DNA from: Trebouxia sp. TZW2008
Taxonomy: Eukaryota; Chlorophyta; Trebouxiophyceae; Trebouxiales; Trebouxiaceae
NCBI GenBank assembly: GCA_002118135.1
Contig: BDIU01000192.1
Location: 124,001-188,000 of the forward strand
DNA length: 64,000 bases
Direction: 5' to 3'
Below, piece by piece: positions 35,101-47,000 of the stretch. Below the pieces are notes generated by a model that saw only the letters and a list, made by a program, of their open reading frames with translations, made no database searches and had not been told where the DNA came from. How positions within the stretch are numbered: the first letter of the stretch is position 1; every line of letters begins with the position of its first letter. The position numbers and the translations under genes are program-made.

Positions 35101-38100
35101 CTCATGTATCATGCCCACGACATGATGCAAGTTATGAGTTGTGTGTGGAGTGCATATTACTGACCTTGGTCTTTGCTTCCTCTGCATCTCTGGTCAGCTT
35201 GTCATGAATCATCTGAGCGAAGGAGTGCCGGCAGTCCTCCAGCCACACTTTGGCTGCTTCCTCATCTGGATGAGTCAAAACCTGCAGCAAATAGACAAGC
35301 AAATGTGGTGAAGCCATGGTCGTCAGCAGTCAGCGAAAACCCAAGATGACAATACATTAAATGTCCTTTAGGCTTGTGACTAAGTGCACGACAAGAACAT
35401 CAAAGGCAGCAGGATTCCAAAGGCTTTTTTGTCTAAACTGGCTGAAATGCTTGCTTGCGCTTGGCGTGCATGCTTCGTACGTCATTTGAAGCTGATGCTT
35501 GCTGCTGCTTTAATCAGCTTCAAGTGATGTCCAGAAGCATGCATGCTAGCGCAGGCACCCTTTGGAACCACCCCTCCTGCCAAGTGCGCTGTTGTCTCAC
35601 AGCTGTGAAGCACCAAAGGACTTTGCAGTAGACAGAAGAAGACATGCCACAATTGCAGTGCCTGTTGCAAGACCTTATGCAGAGCATGCCTGTCAGAGTC
35701 CATCAATGCAATGCCTGCAAATTGCTGTTTGCATTGCAAGTGACTGACTCTGGTGGGCATGCTCTGCCCATGTCTTGCACAAAGCGATGCACAAGGACAA
35801 TGCCTGCTGAGCGAGCCTAAGGCAGCATGCATTGTAGATGTACCAACTTTGACCTGTTCAGTGGCATTGTGATGATGCATAGCAGGATAAAGCCTGGAGG
35901 CATTTCCTTATCTGCAACGCATGCATTGCAGATGCACACTGCTTCTGATGTGGGCTGCAGTGCAAACAAGAGGCTCTGAATGGCATTGCAGCTGCCCATT
36001 CCCAGAACGACCAGAATCCCACCTTGAGACATGTCACCATCCTATCGACGGCATCATCATCCCTAGGGTGCAGCGCAGCTTGAGATTCCCCAAGCCGCAG
36101 GATGGACACAATATAAAGCATGGCCTCCGCTGTCAGCTTGTTCACCTCCTTGGAGTCAGCATCAGTGGACTTGCGCAGACGCAGCAGCAGCTTGGTGAGA
36201 GCACCTGCTACCACTCCTCCCAGGAAATAATCACCAGTCAACAGCAGCGCCCTGCAGCATGTACAAGTCAGCTTGTTCAGTCATTAAGCGTCAGCATTGA
36301 TGAGATTACACAGCCAAAGCAGCAGCTTGTCAGTGCACCTGCTACTACTGCTCCCACAGAGTCGTCACTGATCAACAGCAGCGTCCTGCAATATGTCTCA
36401 GTCAGAGTCTGCATAATGTTGCTCTTGACTGGTACCTGGGTGCTATATGCATGTTCTGATCATCTTGATGCTAGCTAGTAAGGTTCAGCACGCTGTCCTG
36501 AGCTGAAAGCCACCAAAGTTCAGGAAACACCCATAAGAAGCATTGACCTGCTGTTTGGGTCCAGGGCAGAGAGGCTGCTAATGGTGATGGTGTAAGTGAT
36601 GGCAATGTGAGAGGTGCATTGATCAGCTGTGAAGCTGCATGTAGACCCTCTTCAAAGGACATAAGAAGCAGCTACCTGATGTTTGTTGCTGATGGGGAGA
36701 GGCTACTGGTGCAAGCGGTATCAGTGATGGCAGTCTGAGACGCATAACTGCCATCTGACAAGCTGTGTGCAGAGACAATACTCCCAGACCATTGGGGATT
36801 TGAAGGAAGGTGTCATGAGCGCCCGCTTGCCAGCTGGTCTGAACATCACACACCAGATGCCATCAAGAAGACATGAGGGGCAGCTACCTGATGTTTGGTG
36901 CTGATGGGGAGAGGCTGCTGGTGGTGACTGTATCTGTGATTGCAGTCTGTGAGGCGTAGCTGCCATCAGCCAGCACTGCAGGGCGATGGGAGGCCTGCTG
37001 CATTGGAATGGGGGCATCAGTCTCAGTGCCTGCTTTCACTTTGCCCTTGTCTCCATCTTTGCCTTTGTCTCCTTCATCCTCCTCTTGGAAGAAGGGCAAA
37101 GGGCCCAGAGCTGACTTGATGGCCTGCAGCAGAGCCACAACTGTCAGTACAGACAGACACAATGACGAGTGCAGTGGTGCTGACAGAAAATTGCATTTGT
37201 GAGCCTTGCAGTGCTGACTTGATGGCTTGCAGGTGCTTGTGACATACAAATAGGATAACTGTAGTCACTGCTTGTATCATGGTCTCTGCAATTAGCTTGC
37301 TTGCATCAGCTACCCTTTCATTACAATTGATTTCAAGTTCTGGATGATGCTAGCACAAACTGCACTTTTGACAGGCTTGACCAGCACCAAGGCTATAATG
37401 GGTGTGCCATCAGGGTTTATGTCTCAGTTGTGTGCAGCAGGGTCAGCAGCATTGTGACGGCCATACAGACAGTCCAGTGATGGATGTGAAGGGCAGTGCA
37501 GCCAACCGATGGATCATCGCCTCCTGAGCTGTCTGACAGTGTGTCTGACAGCCAAGAAAGCGACGTTTCATCTGTTGGCTGCACTGCCATTCACATCACA
37601 TATGGGATTGTCTGTATGGCAATGGTAATGCTGCTGACCCTGTTGCGCACAAGTGAAACACAGAACCCTGATGGCACTCCTACTGTAGCCTCCGCAGGGA
37701 GTCATGAATCTCATGACAAGCATACAATCAGTAGATTGTGGCAGTAGCTTGTGGCCAGAAGCAGAAACTTCCCCAGCAGGATGCAACCGAAGACGATGAG
37801 TTCATCAGTTACCTCCAAAGCAGCAAAGATGTCAGCCTTCTGGTCACAGTACTCCCCAATGATCCACAGCGTACACGAGCACACCCTGGATGATCTGATC
37901 TGGTTGTAGCTGTCCAGAAGCCGCTCAAGAATAGACGCTCTCAGCTTGCTGTTTGTCTCCATGATCTCCCTGACGAAGAAGACTACGTCCAGTGCACTTG
38001 CTGTGTTGGTGTCACCCAAGAAGTCCATCAGAAGATGAATCACGCTGCCAGCAACGTCTGGGAACTTGACTGCGCAGCTGTGAATGGCTTGCACTAAAAG

Positions 38101-40560
38101 TTGTCTGTACTCTGGTCCTTTGTCCAGCTCCTTATTCTGGGTTTTCATGACCTCCTTTTTGAGAACCATAACCACCTCATCAATGTTTCTGGAGGTGATG
38201 AGGTCTAGGGCAATGTCAAGTGTCTTCTTGCGGATGTCCATGTTGGGTGAGGTCAGCGCCCGAAGCACGTCCATCAGGACGTCTTGCATGACTTCCCTAT
38301 GCCGCGCCTTCAACTCCTGTGTGCACAGCAGCATGGTTCAGTTGAGCGAGCAGTCTCAGTGTGCTAGAATGAGTGCCCACAGCACGCCCATGAGGACGTC
38401 CTGCATGACTTCCCTATGCCGCCTTTTCAGCTCCTGTGCGTGAATGCGGTCCAACTGAGCCAATTATTGGTATGACAACACTTGCGTATGCAGTGTTGCA
38501 TAACAGTATGGCATCACAATGACTGCAGGCCTCACATTCGCCTGATCCATGCTGTGCCAGTGATGCCACTGTGTAAACATGCAGGAGTGCATTGTCTTGT
38601 CAGAAACACTGTGTGCTATTAGCGCAGATTCAGGCATTGTGACATGCATTTGAGCACCTCATTCAGACGGTCATGATCAATGGGTGACAAACAAGCGTTG
38701 TTTCATGAGTGTAGATGTTGGACAAGACCTGAAGCATGCTAAAGCCATTGTGCATAGTATCAGAAGTCAGAGCTGCTGATGTACTCAATCGGGCTTGCAC
38801 ATGCAGGTTTGTACAACCCTGTATAGCCTTGCTTCACACAATGAAATGGCTTATTGCATTGTGTGAGTCAAAAAGTCACCTGCAGTCTGTCCAAGACAAT
38901 GAGCTTGACATTGTTGTCACTCTGGGACACCAACAGCTGGCAGTAGCAGTTGGCAGCTGCCCGGATGGCTGTGGGGGCTTGAGAGAGGCTGACAAGGGTG
39001 ACAGCACATTCATACACGACAGCTGTGCTGGTGCTTTGCAGCAAGGACAAGATGATCTTGATGTACTTGCCCTTCTCCCCTGGATTCACTCTGCACACCT
39101 GCACCACAGACAGCCTTCATGAGGGAGTGCAAAAGGGAGAGCAGGGGTGGGGCAAGGGCGCTTTTTGAGGGGCAAAGGGTTCCTTCGAGGTGGCAAAATT
39201 GTGGAGTTGAGGTGCGTCAGCCAGAAAGCGATGCAGTCAGAGGCACTTGTGCAGTATCAATCTTGCTGGGACTGTTTCACAGTCAAAATCTACCAAGGCA
39301 TTTTGTGAGATACAATTTGAGGCAGCAAAGCTCAAGCTGTGTGAAGAGCCCAGATGACGCTGAACCTTGATGTGACTCGTTATGCGTACTTGTGTCTGTC
39401 AGCTGAAAGCTGCGCATGCGGTTTGAGGATGATCTCTAACAGCATGGGCAACCTCTAACTGTCATACACAGACATGCATGGTCACAACACCTTAGCATAC
39501 ATTGGGCTTGTGACTAACAGGGCATTTGACATGGTGATGCAGGCTAGCTGTATTTCACTAAAATTTGCAATCAGCGACCTGACAAGCTCTACCACAACTG
39601 TGGTGCAAAAAGCTGCGTGCTTTTGTGCAATGACCTGCTCACGGAGGGTCAAGTGCTGCTGATTGAGCAGACTGACTCATCACCTTGCGAATTAGCTCAA
39701 GTACAGCCATCTGTAGAATGTCTCCCCAGTGAGCGACATTGTCCACTTGACTTAGCAAATAGTGCACTGCTCTGTCCTGGGCATGGTTGCACAGCATAAG
39801 GAAGGCATTGCGCTTTGTGGACAGGTCCTGTTCGCTGGTCAGCACTTTCTCTATAAGATCTGGGGCGTCCTGGAGGTGCATTTCTCCCTTGGGTAGTCTG
39901 TAGATGGAGTTGATTGCCAGGACTGCATTGCGCCGCACGTATGAGTGCCGGTGCTCTAGGCAGGTGAGGATTGAGGGAATGAGAGGTTCAAAGATCTCCT
40001 CCTCTCGTATTCTACAGAGGAATCTCAGGGTGACGCCCCGTATGTACTCATTTGGATGTTGCAGGTTGTTCCGCAAATTCTGACAGATCAGAATCTGCAA
40101 GGCAGCATTTTTGGTCAGGCTTGAAGAGTCATGAGTCACGGCAAGCAAGCAAGCACACAAGCTATTGTGCCATGCCTAGCTCTGCAGCTCACCATCTCAG
40201 GAAGTATCTTGCCAGATGCATCAGTCTTCTCAATGGTCTCCTGCAACATCACATAACACGCTGAGCATGCAATCAGTATGATGTCTGATGACAATACATT
40301 GTAGGAGGCCTCAGGCTCACCAGATACAGCAGCAGCAGCTTCTGCACAGTATGGTCCTCTGATGGTAGGACGTATCTGACGATCGTAATGAACAGAGCGG
40401 GCAGCTGCTCGCCATTGAGCAGCATCATGATAGCCTTCTGCAAGGCTTCGACTTTTGCTGGTCCATCGTTCCCCTCAAGCGCTTCCTTAATCTCGTTGCC
40501 TGAGGAGGGCTTGTCGAAGTGCACCAGCATGGTGCAGCTTCGTTCCACCGACTGAGCCAT
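32159..40560 (-). CDS. COPB1: Coatomer subunit beta (beta-COP), complete, 13 exons
   Basis: Part of the COPI coat that buds vesicles at the Golgi for retrograde and intra-Golgi transport. Exons: 40321-40560, 40193-40240, 39684-40094, 38881-39098, 37812-38316, 36889-37123, 36023-36251, 35165-35281, 34457-34637, 33765-33960, 33056-33251, 32600-32820, 32159-32222. They total about 2.86 kb, or about 953 residues, the normal length for beta-COP. Start [21 protein letters not shown]-terminal HEAT-type solenoid ([40 protein letters not shown]); acidic linker ([15 protein letters not shown]); appendage domain ([55 protein letters not shown]); end [13 protein letters not shown]. Phases join cleanly, and no domain is missing. 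It is a constitutive single-copy gene in most eukaryotes, transcribed divergently from the CEP164-like gene. Confidence 0.97.
32901..32965. repeat. Direct repeat of about 30 bp
   Basis: GGTGTAGCACATGCATTGAT with the following GGTGGGAGCATG/GGTTGGAGCATC occurs twice back to back in a coatomer intron. Confidence 0.85.
33278..33352. repeat. Duplicated poly-G block with two undetermined bases
   Basis: The pattern TAAGGAAAT..G-run..TAAGTGGT occurs twice. G-runs cover about 33294-33309 and 33332-33349, and NN lies at 33318-33319 between them. It is in a coatomer intron. The near-identical halves flanking the Ns suggest a sequencing or assembly stall at the homopolymer; a true duplication cannot be excluded. 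Confidence 0.85.
34040..34260. repeat. Copies of coatomer exon edges between exons 9 and 10
   Basis: Minus strand. About 34045-34140 repeats the start of exon 10 ([20 protein letters not shown] reads as [19 protein letters not shown]) with an acceptor-like CTGCAGG, upstream of exon 10. About 34190-34260 repeats the end of exon 9 ([12 protein letters not shown], plus donor), downstream of exon 9. So one intron holds a 3'-end copy of the exon before it and a 5'-end copy of the exon after it. Confidence 0.82.
34715..34800. repeat. Upstream copy of the start of coatomer exon 9
   Basis: Minus-strand block equivalent to [20 protein letters not shown], reading [21 protein letters not shown] with a frame change, behind a TGCACAGG acceptor. 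Only the 5' part is copied. Confidence 0.75.
36255..36400. repeat. Upstream copy of the start of coatomer exon 7
   Basis: Compared with 36120-36251, about 135 bp away, it shares TCAGCTTGTTCA, GTCAGCATTGATGA/GTCAGCATCAGTGG, CAGCAGCTTG, GCACCTGCTAC and CAACAGCAGCG. The copied part encodes [20 protein letters not shown] in the true exon; the frame is decayed in the copy. Confidence 0.8.
36560..36790. repeat. Two downstream copies of the end of coatomer exon 6
   Basis: The end of exon 6 (minus frame [13 protein letters not shown], then SPSAPNIR and its GTAGCTG donor) is repeated at about 36680-36760 and 36560-36640, steps of about 213 and 127 bp. Each keeps a GTAG or GTCAAT donor-like start. Both lie downstream of the intact exon. 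Confidence 0.8.
38377..38445. repeat. Upstream copy of the start of coatomer exon 5
   Basis: AGGACGTC(C/T)TGCATGACTT plus CCCTATGCCGC occurs at 38277 and 38394, about 118 bp apart. The copy begins with the exon's acceptor and [14 protein letters not shown], then diverges. Confidence 0.88.
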
Positions 40561-41079
40561 GTTGGCGAGCTGTCTTCAACGCGCTTCTGCCACCGTCAAC
40601 GCTTCAGTGCTGGTCAACCAAAACCGCGCTGGTATCTGCTGCACTGATCGCAAGCCAGGCAGTGATTACAGCCGGCTTGCCGTCAAACCGAGGGCATGAC
40701 GGAACACAGTAGCTTGTACAACGTCGGTGCGCGCTCCCTTGTGCCTTGACAATACCAAAATGAAGCAACGCGCTGCGGAGCCGATCTCTGCTGCGGCAAA
40801 TGTCAAGTGCTCGGGCTTGAGCGAGATTTCGGAACTCTTCTTCTGCTTTTGCTCTAGCCAGATTTAAGCTGAAGCGTCTTTAGGTCAGTGTGCTTTGACC
40901 GCTGGCCTGCGTCCATTCGACGGTCGTCTATTGCGTCTTGTAAGTGCTACGCGCATTTTCGAAAGCCAAGATGGTCTTGCACTGGCTTCGACCGTCATCA
41001 GTCTCCAGAAGCTTTGGTATATGAGTGCTGACATCCAAAAGCACCGCTGAGTCTCAAGCCGGTAGCGTCAGGCACGACC
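40561..41079. promoter_or_regulatory. Divergent promoter region, coatomer beta / CEP164-like
   Basis: About 520 bp separate the two start codons, which are transcribed away from each other. No repeat or exon copy is seen in it. The base composition is less TGCA-rich than in the introns. Confidence 0.7.
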
Positions 41080-44000
41080 ATGAGTTTGGCGCAAGGGAAG
41101 AGCATCCCTTTGCAAGAGGACATTGACCCCGACTATGAGCCGTCAGCCGATGGTAAGAGCTGCTGCAGCCAGCCACTATGCTCACTGTGTTTTTGGGCAG
41201 CGTCTGCACTTTGACACCCGGTGTTCTTGCAGAGATTGCTGACTACGCCCAATGGCTAGGCTTGGATCTTGACTCAGAGAAAGAGCTTGTCTGGATCTGC
41301 AGAGAGGGTCTGAAGGCCAAATTACCTGCAGACTGGAAGGCATTGTAGGTGGTTCAGGGGTGCACTTTGTACTTGCAGATTGCTCACAGCAGACTTTGTG
41401 CCATCGTTGAGCATGCCAGCAGCGTCTGTGCTTCCACGGTCCGTCACTGCAAGCTTTCGAGCATTGCTCATGGCCTGTTTTGCTCTGCAGCCGCACTGCT
41501 GATGATGGCGAAGTGTACTACTACAATGCCAGCTCAGGCGACAGCTCCTGGGAACATCCTTGCGATGAGCGCTTCATGTAAATTGCAGTCTTTCAAGTCA
41601 AGTCTTAAACACAGCATTTGCATTGGAATTCTGTAGATGATGTGACGTCATGCAGCTGCACCTAGCACATTGTTTGCATGACAGTCTAGCCTGACTGCAA
41701 CAACAGAGCAACGACCAGAGCCTGTGTCCACATTTGTAAGTGTTTGTGAGAGAGCCGTGGTACTCGTCAACTCAGTCTTACAAGGCTCAGCAAGCAAGAC
41801 TTGTGTACTGCAGGAAGCTGTATGCAGATGAGAAGGCCAAACTCAATGCACGGCGGAAAACACAGGAGCAAGCAAAAGCAGGGACTACACTACTGGCCAA
41901 AGCCAAGCCAGGAGTGAGTGCTGAATTGTCTATGCTCAGGAAGCCCTCAGACATGGCCTTGTTGATGCATTTTCATGTTGCTTGTACAAGCCTACTGCAC
42001 ATGTTGCGCACCGTGATGTTCTGCAAAGAAAAGCGGCCGTGACGTCTTGCTGACCAGATGGCCAAAGTAATGATTTGTCATACGCCAACACACACGTTTT
42101 ATGTGTGTGGCCCAAGACCTGTGTTGCTCAAACAGCTTTCTTGGCTGAAGTCGCTTTGATGTCAAGTCCGTCATTTGCTGCAATGTAAGCTTGGCATTGT
42201 GTACGCCAGGTGCTGCCGCCTTTACAGCTGGCACCCCTAGGATCAAAAGCCCCTCTGGCCCCATTGGGAAAGCCCTCCCTGCAGCCCCTGCAGTCAAGTG
42301 GAGCTGCCCTTGGTCCCCTCAACAGCACTGCTAATGCCACTGCTCAGAAGCCAAGCACAGCCCCAGGTCCGTGCTTTGCTGCGTCTCTTGCTTTGACTAC
42401 GCATTGCCAAAGGCAGAACTTGAAGGCGGCCGGTTGCCTTGCACTTGTTGAGCTGCACCCTTGAGCCCAGAATCTTCTCATCCAAGCTGCATGCAACCTT
42501 CAAACTTGCTTTGACAGTCTGCAAGCCAGCCAAAGGATTCCACCTGTGCAGATGCTGTGTCTAGCAACACAGTGTTGCCTAGCAAGCCCTCGACTTCCAA
42601 CGCTGCATACAGCAGCTTTGGGCAGGCAGGCACACAGGATGCATCAGGCAGCCAGAACAAGCTGAAGGCAAAGACTCCAGCAGGGCTAGACTCGCTGGGC
42701 ATGCGCTCGGAGACCAAGCAAGTTGACAAGGTAAGCTGCTGTCTTGGGCAACACTGGAAGGGTTAATGGACGCCACAGCACTTCTAGACACAGCATCTGC
42801 GTATCAGTCTTCCCACATCCAACTGCAGCGTTTGTTTGCTGATGAGTTCATTGGCTGCACTGCACATTCTGTGGAGCAGTCATTCTGAGATTTGCTGTGC
42901 AGGATAAGCTACATCTCTAAAGCATTGTACAGAAACTTCTCTTTGAAAAGACTGCTTTGATTCCCAAGAAAGCTGTCCTTACATCAAATTGTCCTCACTC
43001 AGAGGTGTCACTGCAGTCAGAATGCAGTGATTGGTCACCAGTTGCATTGTCCTTACACCAAGAAAGCCCTTACTTTGTACAAAGAGAAGTTACTGTGTAC
43101 AGGATGCAGAAGAGGCCAGGCGGGAGTCTGAACGGCGCCTTGCAGTAATGAGAAAGGAACTGCTTGCAGCAGAAGATGCTGAGAGGACAGAGCTTGAGCA
43201 TGAATACAAGTATGCTCATAATATCATTTGTTAGCAAAACTTATGCAATGTGTGTTCTGCATCAGTCGCTGGCTACAGCTCTTCTGTCAGCGCTACTGCT
43301 GCCATAGTCTGCTCTGCGGCAGACTTTGGAATGTACGAGCCTATAAGCTGATGATTCCTGAGTGCTGTCATCTGCTCTCAAGAGTATTCCGATCGCGTAT
43401 CAATCTCCACAGCCTGGGAGATTAGAATCAGATCGGGATTTTAGTGTCTATATCTCCTACATATTGAGCAAACATAGCCTGCTCATTGTACAAAGCAGAA
43501 TCACAGCAAACCACAACAGGCTAGCATTGACACTGTGGCCTGGGGTGCACCCTGCCACGCTTTGCAAGCAACAACGCACATACCCTGTCAAACACAGGGA
43601 GCGACTGGATGCTGTGCGTGCTGAGCTAGCACAGCAGGAGCAGCAGGCAAAGCAGCGCAATGCAGCTCAGCTTGACAGTCTTGCTGAAGAGGCCACAAGA
43701 CTGGAGGCTGCTGCTCGCCAAGAGGGAGAAGCACGCTGCGCCACTGTGCAGGTGAGATTACCGTTGTAACACAGTGACCTCTGTTTGTAACAACTGCCAT
43801 CGTTTCAAAACAACTTGTCCATATATCAAAATTTTCCTTACTCAAAGATGCCACAGCAGTCAGAATGCAGTGATGGGTTACCTGTTGAATCGTCGTCTCA
43901 TTAAGATTGTCCTTGCATTGAGTGTCCAGACAAAGAGAAATTACTGTGCAGTCAAGAATCAGCCTTGTTTCGTGAACCCAACAGTCATCGCTCTTTCTGC

Positions 44001-47000
44001 ATTCCAACAGTCATCGCTCTTTCTGCATTCTTTTTGAGTCATTCACACTGTGATGTGAGTGACATTATGCAAACAATGAGAATCAGAGTATTGTGATTGG
44101 CACACTGATTGTCGCCGTGATGTGGTTTTGTATTATCACCTTATTTGGCACTTTGATCAGCTAAACATCATGCCGGTCTCAGTTGCCGTGTGCATCATGT
44201 CAACAGTATGTTGCTGACACCAACGCTTTTTGCAATTTTGCAGGCTGCAAACATCAACCTCATAGCTGCCTTAAATCAAGAGCAGCAGGAGTCTGAGGCA
44301 AAGTTGACAGCCTTGAGAAGGCAACATGACAGGCTGCAGGCTGACTTGCAATCTCAGGTAGCGTGCATGGCACTAGCCTTGCATTGAGATCTGAGAGCAC
44401 TGCCTGCACTGTCCTGCATCATTGACGGCTCAATCATGGACACATTGAATTGTATGGACAGCAAGCACAAAGCATACTGCTAGTGGCTGGTATCAGAGAC
44501 ACAACACTTCGTCTTGAGCAAGTCTACATCCAGCAAAGGCAGAGGCTTGAGCATTTTGCCTTCGAAGACAGTGACTGACACAAGCTGCTGTTGTTTGTCT
44601 GCTATGCCTGTCAACACATGCTATGCAGTTGTGCTGCATCATAGCAGCCGTAACAGCAGCAGTACCAGCTATTGCAGCGTTTAGTTACAGCCTAGCCATG
44701 TATGTGACATGCCCAGGCCAGTTAGCCGTGCATTCAACCCATGAAGGCACAAGCAGAATAGGAGAGTGTGGCCAGCCCGTGTAGTGAAACAGCAGACGCT
44801 GCAATAGACACAGCTTGGCATCTAGCAGCTGAACGCTTGGCGTGGTTGTGTGACCAGCCTCAGTCGCTGGGATCGCATGTGTCTGCAGCTGCTCAGTATG
44901 TCCTGTCACATATAAAGCCCATCAGCAGACACATCTATAGCAGCAGCGGTATACCAGCAGCATCAGCACAACAAGAAGAGCAGCAGCATTGCCACCAACA
45001 TCATTGACAGTCCCAGCGGCATCTAATGGCAGCTGACACAGTTTCATCCGTCAGCAAGTGCAAGCCCCAAGTGCAAGCAAGACAGGCCACTAGATCTGCA
45101 CCTTCTTTTTCTTCTCTTCTTCTCTTTCTTTCTCTTCTTTCTTCTTTCTCTCTCTCTTCTTTTTTGCACATGATTGGTGCAGAGACGCAGCCTGAATGGG
45201 CATATTCTTTAGCAAGACAATCAATGAGGCCTGTGTGTTTGTGCTGGCCAGCTTTCAGTGTGACTTGAATGACAGCCTAATCCATTAGCAGCTGTTGCAG
45301 CGCTGGATGGTCGTTTCTGAATTGCACAGTCAGCACTTGCGCTGTTTGTTTGTGAGTGCATGCTTGCACCATGAGAGATCAGCTATTGCAAGGCGCAGCA
45401 GCAGCAGCAGCAAAAGTTGCTGCGACGTCAGCCAATTTGCGTTTTGAGAACATGCTGCAGATTTGCAAGCATTGTGCTTGTGACACTTGCAGTTCAATGG
45501 CAGGAAATACAGCAGCAGCAGCAACAGCAGCAGGACATGCTGCTACGGCAGCCATCTTGCACTCTGGGGGCATGTGAAGCCATTGCCGCAGGCTTTGCAA
45601 ATGATCTGCTTGTGCCACCTGCAGATTGCTGGCATGACTACGCAGCAACAGGAGCAGCAGCAACAACAGCTTCTCCGGCAACAGACTGCAGCAGCTTTCC
45701 AAGCAAGCATTGAAGAAGAGCTGCAGCCTCAGCGGCAGCTAATGCATGACCACGCGCTGGCAGCTCTGCGGGCTGAGATTGAAGGCAGCTTGCAGGTGCT
45801 TGTTGCCTCTGTCAAAGACGCGACCATCAAATTGCTTGCTCTCAAGCCCGAATGAAATGCAAGCGGACAACTTGCGTGGACACAACAGCATCTAGTTGCT
45901 ATTGCTGCTCTCAATGTACCACCTTGCAACCCCAGTCTTCAGGATATTCTGCTGTCTTGCACAGTGCGTGACACCATGAGAGCTGGCACTCTCAAGCAGA
46001 CAAGGCATGGCTTGGCTCTAGTGTCAGGTCTTGTAGGCACAGCCTTTCATTTCTTGCTCCTATTCAGGCTATATACCTTTTCTTGCATATCTTTGCAGGG
46101 CAGAAGACAAGAGCTTGAAGATGCAGCAGTGAGAGAGTTGCGAGATGATGTCGCCAGAGAAGTGCAAGCACGCAGGAAACAGCTTCAGGTAAGACTTGCT
46201 CTTGCTTGCAGTTGCATGACTTTGAACTTTTGACTATGAATTCACCAATGCTTATGCGCAAGGCAAACTGCTGAATGAGGCACTGACTGATGCTATGGGT
46301 GCTGTTGAAACTCTGTGTTCTGTGTCAAGCTCGATCGAGTTTGGCAAGCAAGTGCTGCTGTAGGCAAATTGAGCACTGCACAATCAGTGCACACAATTCC
46401 TTTGGTACTGGAACAACAACTTGGAAGGGCAGAGTCAGTTAATTGTCCGCAAGAGAAAGCAAGCCATGTTGTCATGTCAGGTGTAAGCTGCAGCATGCAA
46501 AGACAATCTCAGGGCCACATATCATCTAGGACCCGTGCAAGAGTGTGTGATGTATCAGCATCATCATTAGCCCCTGATGACGTAGGCTCTGTTACTGTAC
46601 GGCACCTGCAAGTACGCGTGATGGCTGGCTACAGCAAGTGTCTCTTAGTCCTCTTCTTGTTGCAGGATGCAGCTTTGGTGGCCATGCGCAGTGAGGTCAT
46701 GGCTGAGTTGACCAAGCTCCGGAACCAGGAGCTTGAGCAGGCTCAGCAGGAGCTAAGACAGCAGCTGCAGCAACAGGTAGTACATCTGATCATGCATCTG
46801 ACAAGTATCATCGTCTGCTCTTCCAGATCAAGACACATGACCAGAGATTCGCTTTCATAATGTGTTCTCTTTTGTTGACATCAGCTCAGTATGTTTGTGG
46901 CTTGAGTGAGGAATGCTGATTGAGTTTGCTACCCTCTGCTGCAAATTGCTCGCCATGTGCGTGAGACAACACATTTCTGCTGCCCACTGCGAGACCAACA

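Noticed and set aside
45395..45577. Ala-rich frame over the CAG blocks as a distinct protein
   Set aside because: Poly-Ala is the +1 reading of the CAG repeats. The Gln frame is the one that continues into the coiled-coil exon.
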